Positions 11,822 through 24,847 of a DNA stretch of 64,000 nucleotides are shown here, piece by piece. Location: positions 416,993 through 480,992 of the forward strand of contig MU004234.1 of assembly GCA_010405405.1 (NCBI GenBank), given 5' to 3'. Both the position numbers and the translations under genes were made by a program. Position 1 is the first letter of the stretch. Each line of letters opens with the position of its first letter. A model generated the notes under the pieces. That model made no database searches, was not told the origin of the DNA, and saw only the letters and a list, made by a program, of their open reading frames with translations. This DNA comes from Microthyrium microscopicum. Taxonomy: Eukaryota > Ascomycota > Dothideomycetes > Microthyriales > Microthyriaceae.

Positions 11822-12954
11822 TTACTTCCAAGTATCTTCGCGCTGTGTGGCCCACTGCCGTAGTAACTGTGATGGTCTGTCTAACAGATCCTCTAGCGTA
11901 CAACCGCCCAGTCGTTCTTCAGATCCATTCGCAGTACCAGCGTCCAAATCTGCGAGCAGCGAAGCAAGCTCTTCAGGTAGTCCCTGATCTATGTGCCGCT
12001 GCTTCATCTGCTCTGGCGATAGCTTGACATGCTCGATATGGCGATTCAGTATATCACTGAACATGCCAGCTACCTGGTACAGTTAGTCTTGTGTTCCATT
12101 CAGCCAACCCCATGATGGTCAGCAACTACGCCGTATTTCATCAAATGCATGGAGTCTCTGGTACCAGTATATTGAATCAGGTGCCAAAGCATTCGTGTCC
12201 CGTACACAGATTACGGTTCAAGTGAAACAAGTTCATCGAGCTTGTAACCCAAAACACTGCAACTTACCTCATCATAGGACAAAAGCTCTGGTCCAGTAAG
12301 CTTGTATGTAACTTTTGTTGGCGTGAACTCCCCAGAAAGAATACTGAAAGCAACTCTCGCAATATCGATTGTGCTTATGAATGGAATTCGGCCGTTTCCT
12401 GCTGCGGTGTATATTTTCCCTTCTGTTTTCAAGCAATCAACAAAGCTAGATTCGGCAAAGTTCTCTGTCGATTCTACTATAAGCAGTTATTTCCAACACG
12501 GGTCAAGAAAGAGCCTACCCATGAACCAGGTTGGTCTCAACGCATAGTATTGGACTCCCATATCTTTCAGTCGCCGCCATGTATTGTTCACATATTCTTC
12601 ACTCATCTCAGCATAGCTTCCAGTCAGCTGAACGACGCATTCAATGCTGCCGTGCTTTACAGCATAATCAATGAACCTGTCTAGAGCCTGAAGCGCCCCG
12701 TCTCCTTCCGGCGCTACAAGAAAAAGTCCAGTGACTGCATTGTTCTTCTCGTGCGCACTGTCGAAGGCATTACGAAAGGTCGTCTTGTCATACATATCAA
12801 AGTTGGCAGTCATGTTGACTAGGTTTTTGGGACTTGATTCTGATCCTCGACGCGAGGTAAGTAGGAAAGGAATGTCAGCTTCTTTCAAGAGCGTAACCAG
12901 CTGACTGCCGGTCTTTCCAGTTCCACCAGTAACGATTATTGATCCATTGACCAT
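11822..12954 (-). CDS. NmrA-like NAD(P)-binding oxidoreductase
   Basis: Three exons (12954-12519, 12476-12268, 12073-11822) give 298 residues. The start codon was set at 12954 (gccATGG), not at the upstream ATG 13065, because the dinucleotide-binding loop IIVTGGTGKTGSQL then begins right after it. The body matches the NmrA / ergot-alkaloid EasG-like branch: VQLTGSYAEMSEE, RPTWFM, KIYTAAGNGRIPFIS-DIARVA, LTGPELLSYDEVA, and the tail HIEHVKLSPEQM with GLPEELASLLADLD. Proteins of this branch reduce small molecules or sense NADP(H); the substrate here is unknown. Nothing nearby suggests an alkaloid cluster. The second intron is long (194 nt) and contains an exon-like segment, reported as a finding. 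Confidence 0.85.
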
Positions 12955-13402
12955 GGCAGAGAGTTTTCGATAGTATAGGACCGGTTTTGGAGGGTCTGTC
13001 TGTTCAATGGCGCCAATATAAGTTGTGGTGCAGGTCAGTAAAAACCCTATCAACAATCCGACCAAACCAAGTCTACTTGATCCTTGTCATGCAGATCTAG
13101 ATCCCGCTGATCCGGGCCGCCGGCTTGAACCTCAATTTACACACCACAGCTTACCAGTAACCAACAGGACTCTTGGTACTTACACATGAGTCCTGGATCA
13201 TACGGATGAATCGATTACGATTTGAACTCAAGTAGTCTATCAGAGGCCTATCAAAGAGTTACCAAGACCTCTAAAGCTTGCTGATTATCATATGAAGTCA
13301 TGTTCTTTCCCTATCTAGGATGTGCTAGAGCTTCAGATCCAAAAGAGGGCCGAGTTGGCAAACAAAGTGGCCGGAGAACCGAATCTACGTGGCCGAACAA
13401 CA
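12955..13402. other. Intergenic spacer
   Basis: Upstream region of the NmrA-like gene and 3' side of the ankyrin gene. No gene or repeat is seen. Confidence 0.5.
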
Positions 13403-15787
13403 TTACCCATACGCCCGCGTATACGGCGCCGTAGCTTCAGCTTCATCTGTTTGATTTCCGTACCAAGGATACCCGTTGATTACGTGTTTGCGACTGTCTG
13501 TCGAAGAAGAAAAGGGCCCAAGTATCGCACTGAGGCGAGATTTAGATTTATGCTCTTCCACCTTTTCAGCAAAGGCCATCTTCAGAACTTGAACTTTCAC
13601 TCTATCCGTTTCCTTAAGAAAGGTTCTGATTTCCATAGCGCTTTCAAATGTCAGATAACGCGCAGCATTTTCACAGACCTCCTGAAATTCTAAAAAACTG
13701 CAACGAAATCTCCTCACGGCATCTCCAGAGCTAAACCTGCCAGGTCGGCTCTGCCAGAAGTATGGCCATTCTCCCCAATCGCGGACCTTTGATGTATCAA
13801 ACAAGACACCTCGCTCAGCAAGAACCTGAAGCACGGCGATAACATCGTCTGAACCTCCTATAGTCATGACAGTTCCATAAAATAACTTGAGAACCTGATA
13901 AATCAATGAATCTGTATCGAGTACAGATGCACCGGCCTCAAGAAAACGTCTCATTGCCAGTAGATCTTGTTGTCTGTTTGCTAAGGTCACACCATATGCC
14001 AACCACGAATTAAAATTCTTGAAAGAAAGGTAGTACCAAATGGCCATATGGATCCATGATTCGGGGGGAACGCACTTAAGCGGCGGTTCATACGCATAAT
14101 GCAGATCAGGTATTGGATATCCATTCCCTGGCTTTGACTTCGCACGACAGATTTCTAGACAGCTCTGATTGGCATGGCGCAAGGGGCCATCGACCCGATT
14201 CAGACGCACTTCCCAAGGCTGACGATAGATCGCGTCCAGAAGAGATGTGGGCGCCGCTCCTTTTCTGATCAGGTATTTGGTAACGGTACTAGTACAGAAG
14301 CCTACTGCCATATCGACTGCTGTATCAAGTTGGTGTCCGAAATTATCGTGCTCACCAACTATCAGTTCCACAATCCTAAGCTGCTGTGCTTCTTTACCTT
14401 TCGTGGGGGAGGAGCAAACGACTTCGAGAAGGTTTCGTCCGTTTGAAACAGTGTTTGCGTTACTAAGGAGTAAAAGCTGGACTGCTTCGTATTCGAGAGC
14501 CTCGGCACTTAGGAACAAAGGGGTGATATACCTGCTCTTTTCTTTCTCATAAGCAGCGATATCAGGGCTCGCTCCGTACGTCAAAGCCAATCGTAAGCAA
14601 GGTACGTTACAGCAATACGCAGCTCTCCATGCAAGCCCGTGATTGCTGTCAAAACATCCATGCGGAACAGCAAAGTCGGGGTTCGGATCTGCTCCTTCGA
14701 TGAGCCCTTTCTGCAAGGCGATAGATCCTTGAGTTGCTGGTGGTTCGAAAGAGTGTGACCAGATACTCTGGTCAAGTTGAAGACGCTGTTGATCATTGAG
14801 AAGCGATCGTTTGCCCCGTGCTTTCGCTATTGCAGTAGCTTTGGGAAATGTGTCAGAGTTATCGACACTAGGTTCGATGTGTCCAGGCTGGGAGGTATGT
14901 AGGAACTCCTCTGCACTGTGGGATATTGAAGGGGGCCGGTTTTCAGGACCAAACCGATCTGTAGCGGCGTGGATATGGACCTCCTCTATTGGATGAAGGC
15001 TTCTTGTTGAGAAGGTTCCTCCCAATCCCAGATCATCGCCAATAACCGTTTCAGCGTAGTCTGAAATATCATCCATGTATCTTTGGAGGACAAAAGCGCT
15101 TGATAGAAAACTTACTTCTGCAGTGCTTGGATTCGGGGCTGCGGCGTCCTCCAAAGAAGACTCAAGGCGTTCTCGGAGCCTTGCAAGGTCATGAGCTATC
15201 TGAGTAACATCTTCCTGTATAGATGGAAGTGCTTCATTTCGCATCATGCTTGTGTCATCTTTGATATCTCGCCTGTATAGATAAGTAAGTATTTCAGATC
15301 ATTTGACACCATTGAAGATAGCATCTGCTCTGTCCCTGCCCCAAGGTCCAAGTGTAGATTTCGCACTGACTTACAGTGCAAGTACTTCAATGACAATGTC
15401 CAAGGTGGATTTATGCACCTCCAAACTGTTGCGTAGCCTTGCCACCTCATCTCGACCACTGATAACCCAATGAATCTTGGACGACAGCCTCTTCTCCCTC
15501 TGCTTAACGAGACAGGCTGTAAGCTGATCTACGACGTCGTTCAGCCTTGCAAGGTTTCCAGCTATCTGCTCACTCAGCGTTGGGGGAATACTGAGAGCGT
15601 TCGGATTGGCATTCTCTGGGCTCAGGAATCCAAGCGCGATGTTCAAGGACTGTAGCTCCCGCGAGACCAGGTCCAGATCTTTACGCGAATCCCGAACTAA
15701 TGAAACAAAAGAGCTGATGCTCTTGATCAGAGTAGTGATACCGACAGACAGGCTGACAGATGCTACGGCGATGGAGAGGGGGTCCAT
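13403..15787 (-). CDS. Fungal N-terminal domain plus ankyrin-like repeat protein
   Basis: Two exons (15787-15375 and 15272-13403) join across a 102-nt intron and give 760 residues. Residues 1-140 form the fungal helical domain (start MDPLSIAVASVSLSVG, then SLVRDSRKDLDLVSRELQSL), often a signalling or oligomerisation module in fungal immune-type proteins. A Glu/Ser linker follows. From about residue 330 there are degenerate ankyrin units (GLAWRAAYCCNVPCLRLALTY, TPLFLSAEALEYEAVQLLLL, DMAVGFCTSTVTKYLIRKGA). The C-terminal 250 residues are unassigned. No NACHT or NB-ARC motor is visible. Ankyrin repeats suggest protein-protein contact; the partner is unknown. Confidence 0.82.
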
Positions 15788-16270
15788 GTTCCTTCTCCGA
15801 AACCACCCAGTGGATGTAGTTTCTTACTTGAGTTGGTAATACGAGGCAATGCGTGGTTGCTCAGTGCTGATATGTGAAGGGGTATTGGCACAATCGAAAG
15901 GAGGGGAATCTGGCATTCTTGAAAAGAGCTTCGGTGAGGCTGCTGAGTCTGCCTTGCTGCAGAAGCGTCCAAACAAGCCAATAGAAAGGTATAGGCTCTG
16001 CTCATACGACTCTAGACTCGGAAAGCCTACGATCGTCGATAAAGCATGTATTTTCGGTCGAACACACCAACCACAAAGCAGTGTAGCTAGACTCTACAAT
16101 CACTAAGCTGTGAAGTATCTTATGAATAATTGCATAACAACTCATTCATCAATGGCTGTCTTGAATGTCAACAACTTTTCGAACCGAACTTTGAAAGTTT
16201 TCGTAAAGTCTATTGTCGTTGTCGTCAACCGGGGACAAAACATATGGCGTGCTCCTTTCGAGTATAGGGT
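15788..16270. other. Left flank of the transposon island
   Basis: Unique-looking DNA with normal base composition. A small rightward frame begins at 16110 and runs into the element at 16280. No function is evident. The change to AT-rich DNA occurs inside the element, not here. Confidence 0.45.
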
Positions 16271-16279
16271 TTTCTATAA
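16271..16279. repeat. Left 9-bp target-site duplication
   Basis: The sequence tttctataa sits immediately before the left terminal inverted repeat. An identical copy lies at 26480-26488, directly after the right terminal repeat. Confidence 0.88.
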
Positions 16280-16396
16280 GGCCAATGTTAATCCGCCACC
16301 CTAAAAACACTATCCCGCCACCCCAAAATCACTATCCCGCCTTTATAGTAATCCAGATTAGCTGCTAGTCCTAAATAGGAAATAAATATATTTTTT
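16280..16396 (+). repeat. Left terminal inverted repeat
   Basis: About 117 bp, pairing with the right end at 26385-26479. It differs from the right arm by a few substitutions and by an extra 22-bp tandem copy of the ccgccacccc-aaaa-cactatc unit. It keeps CA and TG dinucleotides, unlike the interior. Confidence 0.88.
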
Positions 16397-17700
16397 AGAA
16401 GTAATAAGTACTAGCGTGTAGTTATGCCATTAGCGCTATTAGCGCTACTAGCACTTAAGTAGTATAGATCTTAAAATATAACTTTTATTACTATCTACTA
16501 CCCGTAGTAATTACTCTATCTTAAAGCCATTTTAATTAAAATTAATACTATTTAAAGTACAAATAGCTTATCCTCTATTACTACGACTCTATAAAGCTAA
16601 TATAATTATTCCTCTACTACTATAGCCTTTACGAGTTAAAAATATTATAATTTCTCTATAAGATCTACGTCCTCTACCTTGTTCGCGTCCTCTATACGCT
16701 TTATATATAAATGCTATCTTAGTTTAAAGTGCCTATAATTCTATTGCTAGATTATTACATTCTTTCTATTTATATATAAATAGTATATAAAAGAGAGTTA
16801 GGGATTAACCTACTAAAAGAGCTTTATATAAAAGAATAGCATCCTATTTTTAACGTTTTTAAGGTAGTAAGGAGTTAGTAAGATTGACAACTTTATAGGC
16901 TTATATAACTATAGTTTTAGTAACTTCTTATAAAATATTCTTATAATCTATAGCTTTAGCGGCAATTTAACTATTAATAGTACTAATAAAGGGCTATAAC
17001 TTAATCTCTTAGTAGCTTTATATTCTATTAGTTAAAGATAAAGTCTATCCTACGTATAAACGATCTAAAGCGCATATAATATCTAGAGGTAGGATAGAAG
17101 GAACTAGTTTTAGTAGAGGAGATATAAATTGTAGGCTTAAAGGTAATTAAGAAGTATTACTAAATTTAGATTAATCGTAATACTAATATAGATTAATATC
17201 CGTAGAATCTATCTACTAATAGTTATTAAATATAAGATGTTCTTATATTATATAAAAGTAAATAATACTATTTATCTTAATAAACGTCTTAATATAGTAG
17301 CAAAAGTATTCTAGTATAATATTCTTATCTTTATATTTGTAATATTACTCTTTAATTATAATATAAGCTACATTTAAGATAAGAAATTATAAATCTTAAA
17401 AAAGAATAGGAATTACGTATATACTAGTATTATAAAAGATTTAAATAGAGTCTAATCCTAAAATACCTTTTAATCTAGTATACTAAGTATTAACTATAAG
17501 TTTAATATTCTTTATAATCGTATAGAGGTCTATTTTAGAAGATTTTAGTTAAGATTTTAGGCCTAAATAGAGTCCTTCTAATAATAAAGTTATAAAAGTA
17601 CTAAAATGCTTAAATTCTATTATAAAAGCTTTAGCAAATTGCTCTTTAAATAGCATCTAAGTATTATTTAAGTAAGAAACTAGTATAGGATAAGAAGTAA
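16397..17700. mobile_element. Left internal arm of the TIR element, degraded
   Basis: This AT-rich, CpA-depleted sequence lies between the left inverted repeat and the nested retrotransposon. The first roughly 50 bp keep some CA dinucleotides, then RIP-like depletion is near complete. Reading both strands gave no stretch I could assign to a transposase. It belongs to the host DNA transposon, since the LTR element begins after the agtat duplication at 17701. Confidence 0.6.
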
Positions 17701-17705
17701 AGTAT
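17701..17705. repeat. 5-bp target duplication of the LTR element, left
   Basis: The bases agtat precede the left LTR, and an identical agtat follows the right LTR at 25052-25056. Five bases is usual for Ty3/Gypsy integrases. Confidence 0.75.
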
Positions 17706-17909
17706 TATTACGGATCCTCTCCGTTAAGATCTCTTTATAAGATCTCTAGCATCCCCGTTACGTAATGCTAAGGGCTTAGCGCCTAAGGTTTAGCTAGCAT
17801 AGAGCTTATTTCCTGCCGGCTCTAATCCCTCTTTTAGATTCTTTATCTTAGTTTTCTTAAATTATATCTATATTTAGATCGCACCTTTTGTATCTATAGC
17901 TTCCTAATA
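17706..17909 (+). repeat. Left LTR (204 bp)
   Basis: It begins tattacggatcctct and ends cctaata. It aligns without gaps to the 204-bp copy at 24848-25051. Differences are mostly C/T and G/A, as expected from RIP. The expected TG..CA ends have become ta..ta at the left copy, while the right copy keeps ..aaca. Confidence 0.9.
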
Positions 17910-20900
17910 TAAAACTAAGACCGCTTTAATATTTAAAACCTATTTTCAAAACGCGCTTACTAATATTATAAGATTTAATAGTTTACGCGTCTAAATTTTA
18001 TTATTTTATATAAAATTAAGTCTCTAAATTTGTGAGAATAATAACCCTACTAGTATAGAGATTTATATATAAAGACTAAATAGCTTCATAAGTATAAATT
18101 AATTAGTAATTAAAGGGAAAATCTTAGCGTCTTCTACTCTATATTTATTAGACTTATAGTAATAACTTCGCCTTATATTTATATCTCCTCCTACATACCT
18201 AAATTAATAGTAATAAACCTAAATTAAGAATTACTCTTAATTAAAGTACCTAAACTCTATCCTAAATTAGCTACTCTAACGAAGCAAATTATTTAGAAGA
18301 TATTAGCTAATCCTTACGTATTAGCATTACCTACTTAATACTATTCAATATTACCTTTTTAGACTATATCTAATAAACTTTTTGTTAGTTATTAATTAGA
18401 AATACGCGTATAATTTAAGATTTAATAACTTTAAGAGACTACTTAGTCTATAATGCAATAGTTAACTCTAAAATTTTTTAATAGTAACGACGATATAGCT
18501 AAATTACCTTATAGCTATAGTTAGCATTATCCTTTTATTCGCTCTCGCTATTCTTCTTTAGCCCGAGCCCTAATTCTATTAAATGTTATTAAATAACTTA
18601 AAGGTAGCGCTTAAAACCTATTTAAGAAGGATAAAGGTAAGAAAGTAGTACGTTACGACGTATAACTATATTTACTAAATTAAAATTAAATTAATTAGAT
18701 TGCTTTTAAAAGCTAATACCTATAATACTTCGCAATATATATTAATATTACTCTAAAAGATTAAACCTATATTATCTTTACGTACCTTATATAAGATTAA
18801 GTAATATTCTAAGTATAAGAGTTTCTAAACCTAAAAGGAAAGATTAGACCTGTATTTATTAATCTTATTATACTCTGCTATATTTAAGACGAAGTAGAAT
18901 TAGAGGTTATTAAAGATAAAATAGGCTTTACTTATAGCGTTAGCTTTTATACTAATATTTAGTTTAAGTAGCTCTATAACTATATTAAATCTACCTAAGT
19001 AGCAAGCATCGCTTTTAAAGCTATATATATTAACTTAGTAAACCTATTAAAAGAATACTAGTATAATAAAGACAATATTTTAGACCTTTCTATTATATAT
19101 AATAATGCTATAGTATAAAATTCCCTTTTATAATAACGTATTTATACCTTAGAAAGCGAAGCTGCTTAAGCTATAAGCAAAGCTTATTAATTAATTAAGT
19201 AATAGCTTTACCTTAAAGAATAAAATATAATCTACCGTCGCGAGGTAATTAGAGCTATAGATATTATTAAGCGTCTACGTAACTCTTATATTAAAAAGTA
19301 TAATTAAATCGCACTTTTAAAAGAAAAAGTCTAAGACCTTAAAGATTAATTAAGTAACTTAGCTTATAAGACTAAAGAACTAGTATACTAGATAAACTCT
19401 AATAAGGAAGTAGACGTAATATTACCTTTTTAGAGTTACCTATACCTAAATCTCTATCTTAATATTAAGAACGCTATACCTACTTTAAAAGTATTAGTAA
19501 GCTTTAAAACTAATTTTACGTAAGAATAGTAAGATCTTAATATTTACAATAGTAAGAAATAAGATTTATACTCTTAGTAGAAGCTTAAAATTAAAAACTA
19601 CCTTTATTATAAAGTATATACTTTTTTTAATAAGCTATCTTAAACTATTTAGGTTTATAGTAAATATAAAGACCTTACTCTTAGCTTTATTATTAATTAC
19701 GCTTAATATAATATACCTAATTTATACGTTTTTATAGTAGAGTTTTAGAACGATCTTAACTACTATTTTGAAGGTACTAATAAGTATAAAGCAGCTCTTC
19801 TTTAGTTATAGAATTTATCTAATAAGATAAAGAAGACTAATAACTTAAGCTCTTATCTAGTTAAGTTTACTAATAAAACTAATAAGGCCTACTTATCTAA
19901 TATTAATAAACTAACTTATATACATAATATAATTATTAAAGAGCTAATAAGCTATCTCTATGCTAGTAAAGTAACTATAAGCATAGAATTTATAATAAAA
20001 TTATAATAAGTTAACTACCTTTTAAATTATAAGAAGTCTAACGATAAAAATAAGGATAAGAATAAGGATAAGGATAAGAATACTTAAAAGATAATTCTAC
20101 GCTATAGTAATACCTTATTCTTACACCTTAAGAAAGAAAAACACTACCTATAATATAGTAATAAAAGCTATAATCTATAATCTAAAATTATACCCTACTA
20201 AGGTAAAGACGCTATATTTAATAATAATATCTAAACTAAATTAGCTTTAATTTATACTTCTTAGTTATATTATGCTTTAAGCATAGAAGATAATAACAAT
20301 ATACCCCTAATTTATAATTAACATTAGAGAAACGCGTAGCTCCTTTATACTAACGCACAGATAAGCTAAACTTTAATAAGGTATAAAATAAATAAAAGAA
20401 ACACTAGATAGAAGCTATTTAGGCTTATTTAAGCAAATCTAAATTTAAAAAAGAACCTTATTATAGTATAGTAGTAGTTTACGTATCTACTACCTATTTA
20501 TTAATTAATTAATTACTAAAAATTAATACTATCCTAAAAGTAAGATAATAGTAGAGTATTATAGAAAGTATCTTTCTTTTAGATAGCTTTTATATTAAAG
20601 CAAAAATTCTTATTAATATAAGTAACAGCGTATTTAGTATTATTAATTTTTATTACTTCTAACTTTATAGCCTTAAATTTATTAAAATGTTAAGATTCTA
20701 TTAAGCTAAAATAGCTAATAATTACGCTATTACTACTATAACTTATATAGTATTTATTACCTTACGTATTAGTATTTATTTTAAATAAGCCTTATGCTTC
20801 ATTATAAAAATCGCTAACTATAATATTATTTTTAGAGACCCTTAGGTTAACAAGTATAAAGTTATACTTTAAGGAGGCTAGCGAACGTTAGGCTTCTACT

Positions 20901-23900
20901 TTAAGTACTATCTCTAAAGCTATATAACTTTACACTGCTTTATTATAGTTAATTATAAAGGCTAAGTAGTTATAAAAAAGAAGGATAAGAATACTTCTAA
21001 TATTTATATTATTTCTTTCCACGTATTTATAACTCTAATATAGCGAGAGAAAAACTAATTCTCTATATTATATAAAAAAGATTTTAACGCATTAGAAGAA
21101 GAAGAAGATCTAAATCCTATTCTTTAGTATAATATTACTAGTATTATAGCAATCTTAATAAAAGACTATACTAAATAATAAGAAAAGCTTAAATAAGATC
21201 CGCTAATATAAGAAGAATTACTTAGCCTAATTCCTAAAGAATTTTACTAATATATCTATCTCTTTAACCTAGTACGAGCTAATAAATTACTACCCTATTA
21301 CCTTAAATTTAATTATTCTATCCTAATAAATTTATAAACTAAAGTACTTATATAGAAGTCTTATAGAATATTACGCTAATAAGCTTAAATTATTAAAAAG
21401 TATATCGAAAATATACTTAAAAAAAGTTTTATTTATAAAAATACTTCTTAATACGCTTTACTAGTTTTTTATATTAATAAATTAGGTAAAGATATCTAGG
21501 TCTATATAGATTACTATAGATTAAACGAAATTACTTTAAAGAATTAGAATATTCTACTACTTCTTATTAAAACCTTTATAAAGATTTATAAAGCTAGATT
21601 CTTCTCTAAATTTAATATTATTACTACCTTTAATAATATTCGTATTCGTAAAGGTAATAAGTATAAAACTGCCTTTTTTACCTGCTATAGCCTATTTAAG
21701 TTCCTTATTATACTATTTAGCATAACTAGCTCTCCTAGAATATTCTAAGCTTTTATTAATAGCGCCATTTAAGAATACCTTAACGATTTTGTTACTATAT
21801 ACTTAGATTACGTCCTTATTTAGAGCGAAATTAAAGAAGAGTATATCACTTACATCTATCTAATCCTTAATAAGCTTAAGAAAGCTAGCCTCTACCTTAA
21901 CATTACTAAGTTAAAATTTATAACTAAGAGCATTAAATACCTTAGTATTATTATTATACCTAATAGAATCCTTATAAACAAAAAGAAAGTAGAAGTAGTA
22001 CTAAAATAGTAACGCCCCTTATTACTTAAAAATATCTAGATATTCTTAAGCTTTACAAACTTTTACTACTAATTTATTAAAAAATACTCAAAAATCGTAG
22101 TATTAATAATAGTACTTACTAAAAAGAACGTATTTTAATAATATTCCTAGAATCTAGACGGCCCTAAAGAGGCCACTTTTAAAGCCTTAAAGAAAGCTTT
22201 TACTATAGTATTAATTTTATAATATTTCAATCCTAATAAAGAGACTTGGCTTAAAACCAACGCCTCTAATTAGGTTATTGTAGTAGTTCTTTTATAAAAG
22301 AATAACGATAAAGAACTTTACCTAATCGCCTTTTTATCTAAAAAGATAATATTAGTAGAGTATAACTATAACATTTACAATAAAGAACTACTTATAATTA
22401 TCTACGTATTTAAAGAATAGAAACTAGAGCTATTCTCTATTAACGATTCTATTAAAGTCTATATAGACTATTTTAACTTAAGATCGTTTATATTTATAAA
22501 AAAGCTCTCCTACTATTAAGCGCATTAGGCAAAGTTTCTATTATAATTCTAATTTAAAATTAAATATTGCAATAGACTATTAAACGTTAAAGCTAATATC
22601 CTTACCCAACGGTCTTAGAACTTATTATAATTTAATAACAACCTACGAGTCGTATAATAAATACGTTTTATATTATTTTTTTACCACTTCGCTAATACTT
22701 ATAATATACGCTATATATCTAATATAATTACTTATAACACGCGCTAAGCTATTAAGATAGTAATTATACTAGTTTAAAATAAACGCCCTTTAATAATTAA
22801 GTTAGCTATAATTATTATTAATAAAGTTGATATATTTACTATAAAAAGGGAGTTAATTAGTAATCCGACTATAGAGAGTTATTCTAAAAATACTTTGACT
22901 TTAAGGAAATTAACTAGTTATTCTAAGGTAGAGAATATGCCCGCCGACCTAGAAACGTTATAAAAAAATATTATTAAAGTAAGTAAAAAGGATAAGCTTA
23001 TTTAAACTATTTGCAACTATAAAGTAGCGTAGTATTACTACTTACCTTATAATATATTAAAATATAAATCTATTAAGCTTAGAAACTATTAAGTCTTTAT
23101 AAATAAAACTATTTAATATTACTAGCGCCTATTAGTTTCTTATAGAAAACTTCGCTATTATATAATATAATACATATACAATTATAAGATTATAGAATAT
23201 AAAGGTACTACTACGACTTATTAATGTCTATCTTAATTCTACTACTAGCCTTATATAATAGAAGATATTAAGTAATATATAAAATAATGCCGCTATGCTT
23301 TTTTTAAGCTAGTAATATAAAAGAAATAAGGCCTACTACGGTTATTCCTTTTATTAAATTGCGCGTAAGCTAATATCTTAATCGACTTTGCTATCGCGTT
23401 ACTACCGTACGTTTACTTAGAAGTTATTTATCGCTATACTATAATAGTAGTTAATAGACTTACTTATATTTATTACTTTATATTCTTAATTAACCTTAGT
23501 ATTTAGATAATAGTATTAGCATTCCTTAACTAGATCTAGAAGTATACTAACTAGCTAGACTCTATCTTATCCAATTATAAATCCTAATTTACTTTAGCCT
23601 TTTAGCGCCGCTTATATAAGCAAGTAGGAGTAATAATCTATCTTATTACTGCTTAGTATTTATAATCTAACAATATTATTAAGATCGTAGTATAAACCTT
23701 AAAAACTTACTTATAATACTTCGTTAATTACTAATAAAATAATTAGGTAGGACTTCTACTATTTATTAAGTTTAAAGCTAACTACGCTATCTACGCTATA
23801 ATTAAAATAAGCCTATTTAAAGCGCTTAACGGCTCACTACTACACTTTAGCTTAGAACTAGTTATATTAGCTAAAGCATTTATAGGCTTTAAGCTAATAT

Positions 23901-24847
23901 AAAGTAAATAACACTCTATAAACATATTCTTTAAAGATAGATAAGACTTATATAATTACCTTTACGAGCAAATTTTATAGTCTTAAGTACTAATAAATAA
24001 GTAAGTTAACTAATATTACTATCTAGTACCTAACCTTAAATTAGGTAACTAAGTATATTTAGATATACATTACTATAAAACCCTTTACTCCTCTAAATTA
24101 CTTAATAATAAATCTACTAGTCTATTTAAAATCTTAAAGAAGATTAATATACTTACTTATAAGCTTAATCTTTCTAAGAAGATAAAAATATACCCCGTCT
24201 TCTATACCTAGCTTTTACACCCTATTCTTAAAGGCGCCGCCATGCTATAAGAATCTAATAACCCTTTAGCTATTATTAATTTAAAAGGAAATAACGATGA
24301 GTAGAAATAGTTAGTTAATTACGTTATTAATAGTTATTAGTATAACTAACAAGGAAAAGGTAAAAAAAAGATACTCTAATATAAAGTTAAATTTACTAAA
24401 TAGGATAATTAGAATCGCAACCTAGATTAGTAATTATAAATAGATCTTAAATTATATCCTAAGCTCGTCACAAAGTTTTACGACTATAATCTTATAAAAC
24501 TAGGCCTTTATAAGTTATTTATTAACCCTTAGAAAAAGAAGAATAAAGAATATAATTCTAATAATATTCCCTTCAATTAATAAGGTTATTATTATTACTA
24601 TAGTAATGTTTTAATACTTCTATAAATTAGAGTATTCTAAGAATATTTTATAGTTCGTTAATACTACTTAATAGTTACTTTAGTAAGTTAGAGGGTAGTA
24701 AGAAATAGATACTTATAGTATTATATATAGAAGGATGTTAAACTCTTTACTTTTATTATTATAGTTATAATATATTTTATATCTATTATAGCGTTATCCT
24801 ATATAGTTAGATTAGCTTAGGAGTATTAATATTAGAGAGGAAAGTAT

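Noticed and set aside
12955-13065. Longer N-terminus for the NmrA-like protein from ATG 13065
   Set aside because: It would place 37 extra residues before the Rossmann loop, while the ATG at 12954 has a better context and the normal family start.
18400-24500. Search for an intact gag-pol frame in the retroelement
   Set aside because: Stops occur throughout every frame at former Gln and Trp codons, so the element is recorded as inactivated without any restored reading.
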